DNA of 64,000 nucleotides from Streptomyces sp. NBC_01233 (GCF_035989305.1 NZ_CP108514.1:9776501-9840500), one strand, 5' to 3'; shown: positions 7,944-16,976, numbered from the stretch's first letter. The notes: generated by a model from the sequence alone, not told the origin. Made by a program: numbers and translations.

Positions 7944-8738
7944 TCAGGACAGGGTGCGGACGTGCTGGTCGCGCAGTTCGTAGCGGGCGGCGACCACGGC
8001 CAGCTCGCCCGCCGCCACCTTCACGGCGAGGTCGGGCTCGGCCGCCAGCCGGCGGCGCACTCCCCGGACGTGTGCGTTGATCGTCGCGTCGACGCGGGCG
8101 TCACCGTGCTGGCCGTGGTCGATGGACGGCCGTATCTGATCGGCCAGGTACTGGATGTGGGCGGGGAGCGGTTCGCCCGTTTCGTCCGCGTGGACGGTCG
8201 CGGCCACGGCTCCGCACGACTGGTGGGCCAGGACGAGCACCAGCGGTACGCGCAGCTCCAGAACCCCGTACGCGATGCTCCCCAGCACCGCCTCGTCGAG
8301 CACCTCGCCCGCCGACCGCTCGGTCAGCGGGTCGCCCAGCCCCTGGTCGAACACCAGCTCCGGCGGCACCCGCGAATCGACGCAGCCCAGCACGATCGCG
8401 AACGGCTGCTGGCCCTCGACGAGCCGGCGGCGCAGGTACGCGGACTCGTGCGGGTGCTCCTGGCGCAGCGTGCGCCAGCGCTGGTTGCCGGCCGCCAGCC
8501 GGCGCAGTGCCTGTGCGGGGGTGATGACGCGCTCGGCGCTCTCCTGGTCCCGCGAGGCGGCGGAAGCCGGAAAGACCGAACCGAGGGCCAGGCCCGCGCC
8601 GGCGGCGGCCGTGCCCGCAACTGCGGTGCGCAGCAGGGCGCGGCGGCTGCGCGGAACGGCGGCGGGGGTTCGTGTGTCGAAAGCGCGGCCGGACGGTAAC
8701 CCGGCAAGCGAGCAAGGGAGTTGGGGCCGTGGACGCAT
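7944..8738 (-). CDS. Secreted beta-class carbonic anhydrase
   Basis: 264 residues with a twin-arginine-type leader (SRRALLRTAVAG followed by a hydrophobic stretch, cleavage after PASA). The beta-carbonic anhydrase zinc site is visible as CVDSR, HQSCG (Cys, His and Cys ligands, with the Asp-Arg dyad). These enzymes interconvert CO2 and bicarbonate. The loop after FDQGLGD reads PLTERSAGEV rather than the usual LFTVRTAGxV, a small deviation near the active-site rim. The start at 8738 is the first ATG; the N-terminal 30 residues before the twin arginines are unusual and a shorter start is possible. It lies 22 bases behind padR and may be co-transcribed. Confidence 0.88.
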   Translation of the reverse strand: MRPRPQLPCSLAGLPSGRAFDTRTPAAVPRSRRALLRTAVAGTAAAGAGLALGSVFPASAASRDQESAERVITPAQALRRLAAGNQRWRTLRQEHPHESAYLRRRLVEGQQPFAIVLGCVDSRVPPELVFDQGLGDPLTERSAGEVLDEAVLGSIAYGVLELRVPLVLVLAHQSCGAVAATVHADETGEPLPAHIQYLADQIRPSIDHGQHGDARVDATINAHVRGVRRRLAAEPDLAVKVAAGELAVVAARYELRDQHVRTLS

Positions 8739-8760
8739 TGGCGGGATCCGCTCGGTGGCG

Positions 8761-9135
8761 CTACGGGGCGTGCCCGGGGGATTCGGGCGGTGCCGGAAGG
8801 GGGTCGTGGCCGGCCCGGCGGGCCGCGATCCGGCGGGCGGCGGCCCGTGCGCCCGAGGCCATCTGCCGCGCCTGCGCGGAAAGGGCTGCCTCGCCGCTGT
8901 CGGTGAGGCGGTAGTACCTGCGGAGCCGGCCCCGGTGCACCTCCTCGCGGTCCGGCTCGATGAGCCCGTCGGCCGCCAGCCGGTCCAGCACCCCGTAGAG
9001 CGTCCCGATCCGCACCCGGACCTGCCCCTGGGACAGGGCCTCGGTCTCCCGGACGATGCCGTAGCCGTGGCGGGGCTCGTCGGCCAGCGCCGACAGCACG
9101 TAGAACGCCGTACGCGTCATCTCCCGTGAAGCCAC
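8761..9135 (-). CDS. PadR-family transcriptional regulator
   Basis: A 124-residue winged-helix repressor. The text TAFYVLSALADEPRHGYGI, then GTLYGVLDRLAADGLI and GRLRRYYRLTDSG is the PadR N-terminal domain; the C-terminal dimerisation part is short (PadR-s2 type). The start may be GTG 9135, with AGGA just upstream, or the ATG five codons later. Three ATATC-type half-sites lie directly upstream of the start, which suggests autorepression. The carbonic anhydrase gene follows on the same strand. Confidence 0.9.
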   Translation of the reverse strand: MASREMTRTAFYVLSALADEPRHGYGIVRETEALSQGQVRVRIGTLYGVLDRLAADGLIEPDREEVHRGRLRRYYRLTDSGEAALSAQARQMASGARAAARRIAARRAGHDPLPAPPESPGHAP

Positions 9136-9166
9136 ATATCCTACAATATCCTGGAATGCAAGATAT
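9136..9166. promoter_or_regulatory. Probable PadR operator
   Basis: ATATCCTG (9146-9153) and CAAGATAT (9159-9166) form an inverted repeat with one mismatch, and a further direct copy ATATCCTA lies at 9136-9143. They overlap the padR start region in an AT-rich island that stands out from the GC-rich surroundings. Confidence 0.55.
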
Positions 9167-9182
9167 GGTGGAGCGGAGTCGG

Positions 9183-9553
9183 TCAGGCGGCCTGCGCGTG
9201 CGCCGTGGGGTGCCGGACGCGGCCTTGCCGGCCGCGTGGGGCCGCACCGTCAGGGACGACATCAGCTCCTTCACGATGCCCCAGCCGAAGCCGCCGCCGT
9301 TCTCGGCGTCCCCGGGGCGGGGAACGGGCCGGGCGCCGCTGCTGTCGTAGACCTCGACGACGAGGGCCTGCGGCCGGCAGGCCATCCGCAGCAGCCATCC
9401 GCCGTCCGTGTGGCGGACGACGTTGCCCAGCAGCTCGCTGACCACGAGCAGGACGTCGTGCACATCGGCCCACGGGCACCTGGCCTCCAGGAAACGCAGG
9501 GCGGCGCGTCGCGCCAGGGTGGTGTCCGCACGGGAAGAGTCGAGGAGCAGCAT
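9183..9553 (-). pseudogene. GHKL ATPase (RsbW-like anti-sigma kinase) with a C-terminal frameshift
   Basis: The ATG at 9553 is placed by AGGAG 9 bases upstream. The product reads MLLLDSSRADTTLARRAALR, then SELLGNVVRHTDGGWLL (N-box, Mg-ATP) and GGGFGWGIVKEL (G-box), which is the small HATPase_c family common in Streptomyces that acts as anti-sigma-factor or stand-alone protein kinase. The frame then has no stop for hundreds of codons and would cross padR and the anhydrase. The expected ending (TAHAQAA, stop at 9183) is in the neighbouring frame, reached by restoring one base near 9215-9225. So the gene has lost its normal last 8-10 codons or carries a base-calling error. Confidence 0.72.
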
Positions 9554-9759
9554 GAGAAGCGGCTCCTGCTCGGGAGGGAATGGCTGGAAGCGGGCCGAAC
9601 GGCCTCGTATCAGCGTCCCAGCCTCCGGGCCCGCCCGGCCATCGGCATTTCGGCCGAGGAACGAGGGCTGATGGGCCGATGGGCGGCAGGGCGGTGCCCC
9701 CGCTCGGGCCGCAGCCCCGGCGTGCGAGGCTTTGTCCCGGCAGAGGGAGGAGACACACC

Positions 9760-10407
9760 ATGCACACGCCGAGCCGACCCGAAGACCTCGACCACCCCGA
9801 GCTGTTGTGGGCGAGAGCGGTGACCATGGCCATGGTCGACGCCGCATGCTCGACCAGCACCGAATTCTCCCTGGACGACGAGGGCCTGTGGTGCCACTCC
9901 ACCGGCGCGGGCGGCTGGTGGCGGCTGACCGTGCTCGACGGGGAGCGCGCCGTGTTCTGCGGCCAGGACCCCGACGGCAGCCACACCCATGCCGCCGGCG
10001 AGCAGATCGACTTCCTGGCGGGCGGCCCCGCGTGGCTGCCCTGGGAGCTCCTGCGGGACGACGCCGCCGGGAACCTCTTCGGCTTCGTCTACTGGTGGGA
10101 GGGCGGCGCCTGGCACCGGATCCCGTACCCGGACGAGCTGAGGGAGGACGGGCTGGACGGGGCGGCACCCTGGGTCGGCTCGCACGAGGAGTTCCTCGAA
10201 CTCACCGTGGCTTCGTACGACGCCCCGTACGACCGGGCGCGCAGTCTGGGCGAAGCCGTGGCCCGGTTCGCGGCGCTGGCGCACGAGCGCAAGGCCGACG
10301 CGGACGCCGTGACGGCCCTGCTGGCTCCGGGCCGCACCGAAGGCCGCCCCGCGCCACGGCCGGAGGCGGCACTCGACCTCGCCACCCGCGCGGGCATCCT
10401 CGCGTAG
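9760..10407 (+). CDS. Conserved hypothetical protein
   Basis: A 215-residue soluble protein with no recognised domain. The ATG at 9760 follows GGGAGGAG by 7 bases, a strong ribosome site that overrides longer in-frame starts. The sequence is rich in Trp and acidic residues (GGWWRLTVLDGERAVFCG, FVYWWEGGAWHRIPYP) and ends with an Ala-rich helix. It is convergent with the chitinase gene. Function unknown. Confidence 0.8.
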   Translation: MHTPSRPEDLDHPELLWARAVTMAMVDAACSTSTEFSLDDEGLWCHSTGAGGWWRLTVLDGERAVFCGQDPDGSHTHAAGEQIDFLAGGPAWLPWELLRDDAAGNLFGFVYWWEGGAWHRIPYPDELREDGLDGAAPWVGSHEEFLELTVASYDAPYDRARSLGEAVARFAALAHERKADADAVTALLAPGRTEGRPAPRPEAALDLATRAGILA

Positions 10408-10524
10408 CACGCGACGGGACCGCCGCACGTCATGTGCGGCGGGCCCGTGGGCCGTTCGGCGCGGCTGCCCGAGTGCGGCTGCTTGAGCTCGCGATCTCTT
10501 GAGTTCGCGCGTACGTGAGCGCGA

Positions 10525-12015
10525 CTACTTGAGCGCCGCGAACGCCTTGGTGAAGGCCAGCGGCTGCTGGAGGATCGAACTGCACGTGGCATCGGCGTAG
10601 TTGACGGCGCCCGCCGCGCACTGCTTGTCGCGCGTCGAGGACCACATGGCCAGCCGGCCGATTCCCCTCGACGCCGCGAACTCCACCAGCTGCGTCGCGT
10701 CCTCGACGGTGAAGATCTCGCTCGTGACGTCGTTCACGCCGATCATCGGCGTGACGGCCACGGCCTTCCACGCCGCGGCGTCGGAGAGCCCGAGCACACC
10801 CTTGATCTGGGCCTGGGTGGCCGTCGCGGCCTGGATCGCGTACTGCCCCATGTCCCCGCTGTACGCCGGCCCGTAGTCCATCGCCATGATGTTGACGGCG
10901 TCCACCCGCACACCGTTCTTCTTGGCGTCGGCCAGCAGCGCCACACCGGGCTGGGTCAGCCCCTCGGGCATCACGGGCAGGGTGAAGGCGACGTCCAGGC
11001 CGGGGTGGGACTTCTGCAGCCGGGCGATGGCCTGCGCACGGCGCGCGTTGGCCGCGGTGTCCGGCAGGGCCGCGCCCTCGATGTCGAAGTCGACCTTGGT
11101 GAGCTTGTACTGGTCGACGACCTTTCCGTACGCGGCGGCCAGCTCGTCCACGGTGGCGCAGTTCAGCGCCAGTTCGTGTCCGGCGGCCCCGCCGAAGGAC
11201 ACCCGCACGTCGCCGCCCTTGGCGCGCAGGGCTCCGATCTGGGCGGCGACCTTGTCGCTCGCCAGGTCCGTGACACCGCCCCACAGGGGTGCGCAGCCGC
11301 CGCCGGAGGTGATGAAGGCGAGGTGGAACTCCTTCACGCCGGTCTTGGCCGCGGTGTCGACCAGGTCGTACGCGGGATAGAGGGAGGTGTCCACGTACGG
11401 GGCGAAGCGCGCGCCGCTGCCGCCGGGCGCGGGGGCCGGGGTGGTGGGAGTGGGCGTGGGGGAGGGCGCCGTGGTTCTGGTCGGCGCCGCGGAGGTGGCG
11501 GGCGCGGTCGGCGCCGCGGTCGCGGTGACGGTGGGACGGGCGGTGGGCCGCCCGCTCGGCTGGGCCGTCGCGCCCTGATCGACGGAGCACTTCACCCCGT
11601 TGATCAGGCACCCGGTCGGGTTGCCGGGGGAGCCGGACCCGCTGGTGACGAAGCCGACGGTGACGGAGGCCCCGGCCGCGAGCTGCTGGTTCCAGCTCGC
11701 GGGCTTCACGGTGACGCGCTGGCCGGAGACCGTGTGGGTGCCGTTCCACAGGGAGTCGATCTTCGTGCCCGCCGGCAGGTCGAACTGGAGCGTCCAGTCC
11801 GACTGGACCTGGCCGGTGTGGTTGGTGATGACGTACTGGCCGGTGTAACCACCACTCCAGGAGCTGGACTTCGTGTACACGGCGCCGACGGAAGCCGCCT
11901 GCGCGGTTCCGGTGAAGGCGAAGGCCGCGCCTGCGATCACCGCCGCCGCCACGATCGCTCCCGTGACCTTGGCCGTGCGGCTCGTCCTGCGCCGGTGTCC
12001 GACTGTGCTGCCCAT
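10525..12015 (-). CDS. Secreted chitinase, CBM2-linker-GH18
   Basis: 496 residues. A signal peptide (GAIVAAAVIAGAAFAFTG) is cut at about residue 40 (AQA-AS). Residues 41-140 are a CBM2 cellulose/chitin-binding domain (SSSWSGGYTGQYVITNHTG, two cysteines GCLINGVKC at its end), then about 60 residues of Pro/Thr linker, then a GH18 barrel. The GH18 active-site strand reads VDFDIEG, with Glu313 as the acid/base and the Asp residues that support the substrate-assisted mechanism. It hydrolyses chitin outside the cell. No clear TGGTCnAGACCA-type direct repeat or DasR site was found in the 195 bases upstream, so its regulation cannot be read here. Confidence 0.93.
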   Translation of the reverse strand: MGSTVGHRRRTSRTAKVTGAIVAAAVIAGAAFAFTGTAQAASVGAVYTKSSSWSGGYTGQYVITNHTGQVQSDWTLQFDLPAGTKIDSLWNGTHTVSGQRVTVKPASWNQQLAAGASVTVGFVTSGSGSPGNPTGCLINGVKCSVDQGATAQPSGRPTARPTVTATAAPTAPATSAAPTRTTAPSPTPTPTTPAPAPGGSGARFAPYVDTSLYPAYDLVDTAAKTGVKEFHLAFITSGGGCAPLWGGVTDLASDKVAAQIGALRAKGGDVRVSFGGAAGHELALNCATVDELAAAYGKVVDQYKLTKVDFDIEGAALPDTAANARRAQAIARLQKSHPGLDVAFTLPVMPEGLTQPGVALLADAKKNGVRVDAVNIMAMDYGPAYSGDMGQYAIQAATATQAQIKGVLGLSDAAAWKAVAVTPMIGVNDVTSEIFTVEDATQLVEFAASRGIGRLAMWSSTRDKQCAAGAVNYADATCSSILQQPLAFTKAFAALK

Positions 12016-12210
12016 CGCGTGCCTGCCTCTGTGTTACTGGGGAGTTGGAGGATGCGGCAGCACGCTAGCCGCACGGAAACGGACAATCGTTCGTTTCGGT
12101 GCGCTCCTGGTGAGTCTTAGGTTCCGCTTAAGGAAGGGGTAAGGAGGGGCTGAGGAACCTATACTCCCCCTGCTCGGCCGACAGGCTGCACAGGAGAGCG
12201 CGGGGGAAGC

Positions 12211-12330
12211 ATGGCGGAGTACGTGGAGATGTCGCCGGGCATGGGCGTCCTGGCCGTGGTCGGGCCGGCGTTGGCGGTGCGGCTGGTGTCGCTGCCGCTG
12301 CTGGTGCGGGCCCAGCTGGGGGTGCGTCAG
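12211..12330 (+). pseudogene. 5' fragment of a membrane Ser/Thr kinase cut by IS110
   Basis: ATG 12211 follows GGGGGAAG. Forty codons (MAEYVEMSPGMGVLAVVG and one hydrophobic segment) run in frame to CAG at 12328-12330, where the IS110 element begins. Removing the element joins codon 40 directly to GTG 13773 in the same frame, restoring one kinase of about 578 residues. Left alone, the fragment reads 14 more codons into the element and stops at a TAA at 12370-12372. Confidence 0.85.
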
Positions 12331-12360
12331 CGGGTCCTACGTTGTTGTGCGGGTTGGACG

Positions 12361-12535
12361 GGCCAGTCGTAAGGTCCAGAGATCCAGAGACGCCGGGTAT
12401 GGCTTTCAGCGGGTTGCACTCGATGGTTACCGCCACCTGGCCGCCCGGCGTCTCACGACGACTCGGCCGCTGATTAGGAGCTGCGAGCCCTGCGGGGCAT
12501 CGCTCAGTAGGACCACGCTGGCGAGGTCGTCCGGA
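12361..12535 (+). ncRNA. Candidate IS110 bridge RNA
   Basis: The non-coding left end of the element has the features known for IS110/IS621 bridge RNAs. A perfect 11-bp stem, GAGACGCCGGG (12387-12397) with its complement (12444-12454), encloses a 46-base loop that contains CCGCCACCT (12430-12438), the exact complement of the right target flank with its core (13771-13779). A second region holds ATTAGGAG (12473-12480), identical to the right end of the element plus core (13765-13772; CTxATTAGGAG matches at 10 of 11), and GTAGGACC (12507-12514), the exact complement of the left end (12333-12340). The left target guide is weak (TTTCAG against GTCAG). RNA boundaries are approximate. Confidence 0.72.
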
Positions 12536-12568
12536 CCATAAGCGCACATCGAGCGACCGGAGGAACCC

Positions 12569-13757
12569 GTGGCCCGGATCTGGGCAGGAACGGACATCGG
12601 CAAGAGCCACCACCATTGCGTGGTCCTGAACGCCGAAGGCGAGCGACTGCTGTCGCGGCGCGTGCTGAACGACGAGCCGGAGCTTCTCTCTCCTCGGGGA
12701 CGTCCTGGCTCTGGACGAAGACGTGGTCTGGGCCGTCGATGTCGCCGACAGCACGGCCGCTTTGTGGATCAGCGTGCTGCTCAACCACGGCCAGCGGCTC
12801 GTCTACATTCCGGGCCTCGCGGTCAACCGTGCGTCCGCCGGCTACCGGGGCATGGGCAAGACCGACGCCAAGGACGCCACCGTTATCGCCGACCAGGCCC
12901 GAATGCGCAGGGACCTGGCTGTCCTGCGGTCGGAAGACGAACTCACCATCGAGCTGAAGATACTCACCAACCGGCGAGCCGACCTGAACGCCGACCGCAC
13001 CCGCCGGATCAACCGTCTGCGTGGTCAACTCAACACCATCTTCCCGGCATTGGAACGCGTCCTTGATCTGGGCAACGTCGGCCCGCTGATCCTGCTGACC
13101 GGCTACCAGACCCCGGCTGCCCTGCGGCGCGTCGGCCGCAAACGGCTGGAGACCTGGCTGCGCAATCGCAAGGTCCGCAGCCCCGAAACCCTTGCCGCAG
13201 CCGCTCTGGAGGCTGCCGAGCGCCAGGCCACCGCCGTCCCCGGGGAGAAGATCGCCTCGCAGGTGATCCACACCCTGGCGAAGGAGGTGATGAGCCTCAA
13301 TGAGCAGATCGCCGAGATCGACAAGCTCATTGCGGCCCGGTTTCGCGAACACGACCTGGCCGAAGTGATCGAGAGCATGCCCGGCATCGGCCCCTTGCTG
13401 GGTGCCGAGTTCCTGGCCGCCACGGGCGGCGACATGAGCCGCTACGCAGACTCCGGCCGTCTGGCCAGCCTGGCCGGGGTCGCTCCGGTCCCACGCGATT
13501 CCGGCAACGTCAGCGGCAACCTGCACCGGCCCCGGCGTTACCACCGCGGCCTGCAACGCGTCTTCTGCACCTCCGCGCTCATCAGCATCCGCAACTGCGA
13601 CGCGTCGCGGCGCTTCTACGAACGCAAGCGCGGCGAAGGCAAACGGCACACCCAGGCCGTCCTCGCGTTGGCGAGGCGACGGGTCAACGTCCTCTGGGCC
13701 TTGATCCGTGACGGACGGTGCTACGAGCATGGACTCTCCGCTCCTGCTGCCGCTTGA
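12569..13757 (+). pseudogene. IS110 transposase (DEDD plus Tnp20), one frameshift
   Basis: GTG 12569 follows GGAGGA. The first 40 codons (WAGTDIGKSHHHCVVLNAEG) give the RuvC-like start with its first catalytic Asp. The frame must shift by +1 near 12687 to continue as LLGDVLALDEDVVWAVDVAD, then through GKTDAKDATVIAD to the C-terminal Tnp20 domain (SMPGIGPLLGAEFLAATGG, LASLAGVAPVPRDSG with its serine). In one frame it would be about 396 residues, the family's normal size. As read, the enzyme is split between two frames and probably inactive, unless the break is a sequencing error. Confidence 0.88.
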
Positions 13758-13772
13758 CAACCTCATTAGGAG

Positions 13773-15389
13773 GTGGCGGCCGGGGGAGCGGCGGTGGCCC
13801 GGCCGGGGGTCTCGGCGGCGGCTCTCGGGGAGCTGGCGCTGGCGTTCGTCGGCGGCATCGGCCTGCTGCTCTGGATGGCCTCCGACGTCATCCCCGGTTT
13901 CGACCTGCTGTTGCAGTCGATCGCCACGGGGAACGCGCGCACGCTGGCCATCGAGTTCGGCCTTCCCCTCGCCACGGCGCAGCTCTGGTTCCTCGGCGCC
14001 GCCATCCCGGTTCTGCTGGTCTGGATGGTGCTGTGGCTCCTGACGCAGCGCAATCTGCTGACCGCCGGCCCGTCCGCACAGGCCTGGGCCCCGCCCGCGG
14101 TGCGCCTGCGGCTGGCCGCCCTGCTCGCCCTCCGACTGGTGCTCGGTGTGTTCCTGCCGGCCGGACTGGTCATGGCGGCCCTGGCGTGCGAGATCGTCGC
14201 CCTGGTGGCCAGCGGGAGGAGCCGGCCCGTCGGTGGCGGCACCGCCGCGGTTCCGCCCCCGCCCGCGCAGTCCGCCCCGCCCGCGCAGTCCGCCCCGGAC
14301 GCACGGACGGCCGGGGCCGCGCAGCCCGTCCGGGCCCAGCCCCTCCACGCCCGGCCGCCCGGCCACCTGCCACCCGTGCCGTCCGCTCCGCCCGCGCAGC
14401 CGGTCGGGTACGTGCCGACGCAGGTCGACCGGGGCGTCGGTGCCGCCGGCAGTGCCGCTGCCGGGGCCGCGCCGCAGATCGCGTACCAGGAACTGCATCC
14501 GAACGAGCCGCGGGCGATCGGCGGGTACCGACTGCTCGGCCGGATCGGGGCCGGCGGGATGGGCACGGTGTACCTCGCCCGCCGCGAGGGGGCGGTGACC
14601 CAGGTGGCTCTGAAGACCATCCATCCCGAACTCCTCGACCACGCCGAGCTGTTGCAGCGCTTCGAACGCGAGGCGGAGGTGCTGGCCATGGTGTCCGGTG
14701 CCTACACCGCCAGGGTGCTCGACTCCGGAGTGGACTCCGGACGGCCGTACCTGGCCATGGAGTTGCTGGACGGGCGGCCGCTCGACGTACACCTGCGGGA
14801 GCAGGGGCCGATCCGCTCGCCCGAGGCGCTGAAGGCCCTGGCGCTAGCGCTGGCCGTGGCCCTGTCCGGCGTACACCGGCTCGGTCTGGTCCACCGGGAC
14901 CTCAAGCCCGCCAACATCATGCTCACCACCGCCGGACCGCGCCTGCTCGACTTCGGCATCGCGGCGATCGTCGACGGCACCCGGCTCACCCGGACCGGCG
15001 GCGGCCCGGGCACCCTGACGTACATGGCACCGGAGCAGTTCGGCGACGAGCGCGTCGGCACGGCCGCCGACGTATGGGCGTGGGCCTGCTGCGTGGTGTG
15101 CGCGGCGCACGGCACCAGCCCGTTCTCCGCGACGAGTACGGGCGCCGTGATCCGCCGGATCGTGGACACCGGACCCGAGCCCGCCGCGCTCGCGGCCGTG
15201 CAGGCGCTCGACCCGGCCCTCGCGGCGGCCGTCGCGAGGGCGCTGACCACCGACCCGGCGGCACGCCCGGCCGACGGTGCGGCCCTGGTGGAGCTGCTGA
15301 CGGCCGACCGGGCGCAGGAGCGGCCCACGCCCGACGCGCACGCCGTCCGCGAGCAGATCACCCAGGGCTGGCGCACGCTGGCGCTCTGA
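13773..15389 (+). pseudogene. 3' part of the IS110-split Ser/Thr kinase
   Basis: 538 codons. Three hydrophobic segments at the beginning (ALAFVGGIGLLLWMA, FLGAAIPVLLVWMVLWLL, LALRLVLGVFLPAGLVMAAL), a Pro/Ala-rich stretch, then a complete kinase domain: glycine loop IGAGGMGTVYLARR, Lys in VALKTIH, catalytic HRDLKPANIML, DFGIA and APEQF. No PASTA repeats or C-terminal sensor are present; unusually, the membrane part is N-terminal. All kinase residues are intact, so the gene was functional until the insertion. GTG 13794, behind GGGGGAG, could restart translation of a near-complete protein if a promoter reads out of the element. Confidence 0.85.
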
Positions 15390-15431
15390 TCCGGTACACG
15401 GGGCCCGGCCGGCGCCGACCCCGGCCAGCGC

Positions 15432-15803
15432 TCAGCCGTGGGTGGTGTCGATCACGCAGAAGCGGTTGCCCTCGGGATCGGCCAGCAGCACGAAATCGGG
15501 GTCCTCGGGATAGGAGTCCCAGTCCACGTGCCGCGCACCCAGCGCGACCAGGCGCGCCACCTCCGCCTCCTGCTCCGCCGCGTCGGCCACGTACAGGTCG
15601 AGGTGGACGCGAGGGCGTTCCTGTACGGGCGTGACGCTGCGGCCCAGTGCCAGACCGGGCCCGCCGCCGTCCGCGGGGACCAGGACGGTCCAGCCCTCGT
15701 CCACCTCGCCGTCGCGCGGGACGTAGCCCAGCGCCCGGCTCCAGAATTCCGCGGCCCGCCGCACGTCCGCGGCGCCCATGACGATCGTTCCGATGGTCAG
15801 CAT
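15432..15803 (-). CDS. VOC (glyoxalase/bleomycin-resistance) family protein
   Basis: 123 residues, ATG 15803. Two beta-alpha-beta-beta-beta units: an opening GTIVMGAADVRRAAEFWSRA and a second half RVHLDLYVADAAEQEAEVAR, ending FVLLADPEGNRFCVID. The His in HLDLY and the Glu in DPEGN occupy metal-ligand positions of the fold. Members include glyoxalases, dioxygenases and drug-binding proteins; the substrate cannot be predicted. It lies directly behind the phosphatase gene on the same strand. Confidence 0.87.
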   Translation of the reverse strand: MLTIGTIVMGAADVRRAAEFWSRALGYVPRDGEVDEGWTVLVPADGGGPGLALGRSVTPVQERPRVHLDLYVADAAEQEAEVARLVALGARHVDWDSYPEDPDFVLLADPEGNRFCVIDTTHG

Positions 15804-16976
15804 GATCCGATTCTGGCAAACCCCGGAACCGGTCCTGGACGGGCCGTGCGATCGCCGCCATCGCGGCATCGTCGCCGAGGGTGTTGCCGGTCGCGTGGGC
15901 GGGCAGGTCCTGGCACAGGTGGTCCAGCAGCGCCTGGGGGTGCATGCCGGTGCAGGCGGCCACGCGCTCCGCGAAGGGGTAGAAGGTCCCGTCCCGGTCA
16001 CGCGCCTCCATGACGGCGTCGGTGTAGAGGAGCAGGACGTCACCCGCCGCGAAGGCGAAGGTCTGCGCCGCGACGGGCGCGGCCACGAGCCCGGCGAGCC
16101 CCAGCGGCGGCCGGGGTGGGACACCTCCAGGCGTACGACCCCGCCGGCGCGGCGCAGGACCAGCGGCGGCGGATGGCCGCAGCTGACCAGGTGCAGCACC
16201 GGGTCCTCGTCGGGGACCTCCAGGACGGCCGCGGTCACGAAGCTCTCGCCGTCGTCGCCCGCGACGCCGGCGGGGCCCTCGTCATCCGAGCCGTCGAGGT
16301 CCGGGGAGACGGCGGCCTCCAGGCAGTCCACCAGGCCCGGCAGCTCGGCCTCCTGGTGGGCGGCCGCCCGGAAGGCGCCCAGGACGAGCGCGGCGTGCCC
16401 GACGGCCTCCAGGCCCTTGCCGCGGACGTCGCCGATGATCAGCCGGGTCCCCGTGGCCGTACGGGCGGCCGCGTACGGGTCGCCGCCGATCCGGGCCCCG
16501 GCCGCCGCCGCGAGGTACACGGAGGCGACGCCCAGCGGCCCCATCCGGTCGCGCAACGGCCGCAGGACCACCTGCTGGGCGGTCTCCGCCACCGAGCGCA
16601 GCTGGCTCCGTTCCTTCTCGTGCACCTCGCGCAGATGGGCGAAGAAGGTCACGAACACCGAGATCATGACCAGCGCGATGATCTGGAAGGTGTGGTTCAG
16701 ATCGGTCAGGCTGGTGCGCGTCGTCGCGACCACCACCTGGGCCAGCACGGCGACCAGGCCCACGAAGCCTGTCATCCGGGGCCCCGCGAACGAGGCCGTC
16801 ACCGCGGGTGCGGCGACCAGGAACGGCCCGAGGTGGACGTCCGGCGGAGCGAGGACGTCGACCACCGTCACGAGGGGGATCAGCGCGAACGGGCCCGCCA
16901 GCTGCAGGTGCCTTACGTGCCGGGCTCGCCGGTGAGGCGGGTGTGACGGCCGGAGATCCATCCCACCTGCATACAC
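15801..16976 (-). pseudogene. SpoIIE-type PP2C phosphatase, membrane bound, frameshifted
   Basis: The N-terminal 120 residues hold three to four hydrophobic segments (FALIPLVTVVDVLAPPD, TGFVGLVAVLAQVVVA, IIALVMISVFVTFFAHL), followed by a PP2C domain: GARIGGDPYAAARTATGTRL, IIGDVRGKGLEAVGHAAL, HLVSCGHPPPLVL. Near 16110 the frame is lost; the continuation GPPLGLAGLVA and then FAFAAGDVLLLYTDAVMEARD (the Asp metal site) is in the next frame, one base being missing. The second frame has no stop before 15358, so the true end near 15800 is unclear. Family members dephosphorylate anti-sigma-factor antagonists. The start is GTG 16976 or ATG 16961. Confidence 0.75.

Larger units (their letters stand above)
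12331..13770 (+). mobile_element. IS110-family insertion sequence
   Basis: About 1.44 kb containing a 238-base non-coding left part and one transposase gene. As usual for IS110 there are no inverted repeats and no obvious target duplication beyond a two-base core: AG at 12329-12330 on the left and AG at 13771-13772 on the right. The core choice is supported because excision at these AGs restores the interrupted kinase frame and because the leader RNA has guide-like matches on both sides of exactly this core. A boundary three bases earlier on the right is also frame-compatible. Confidence 0.85.
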
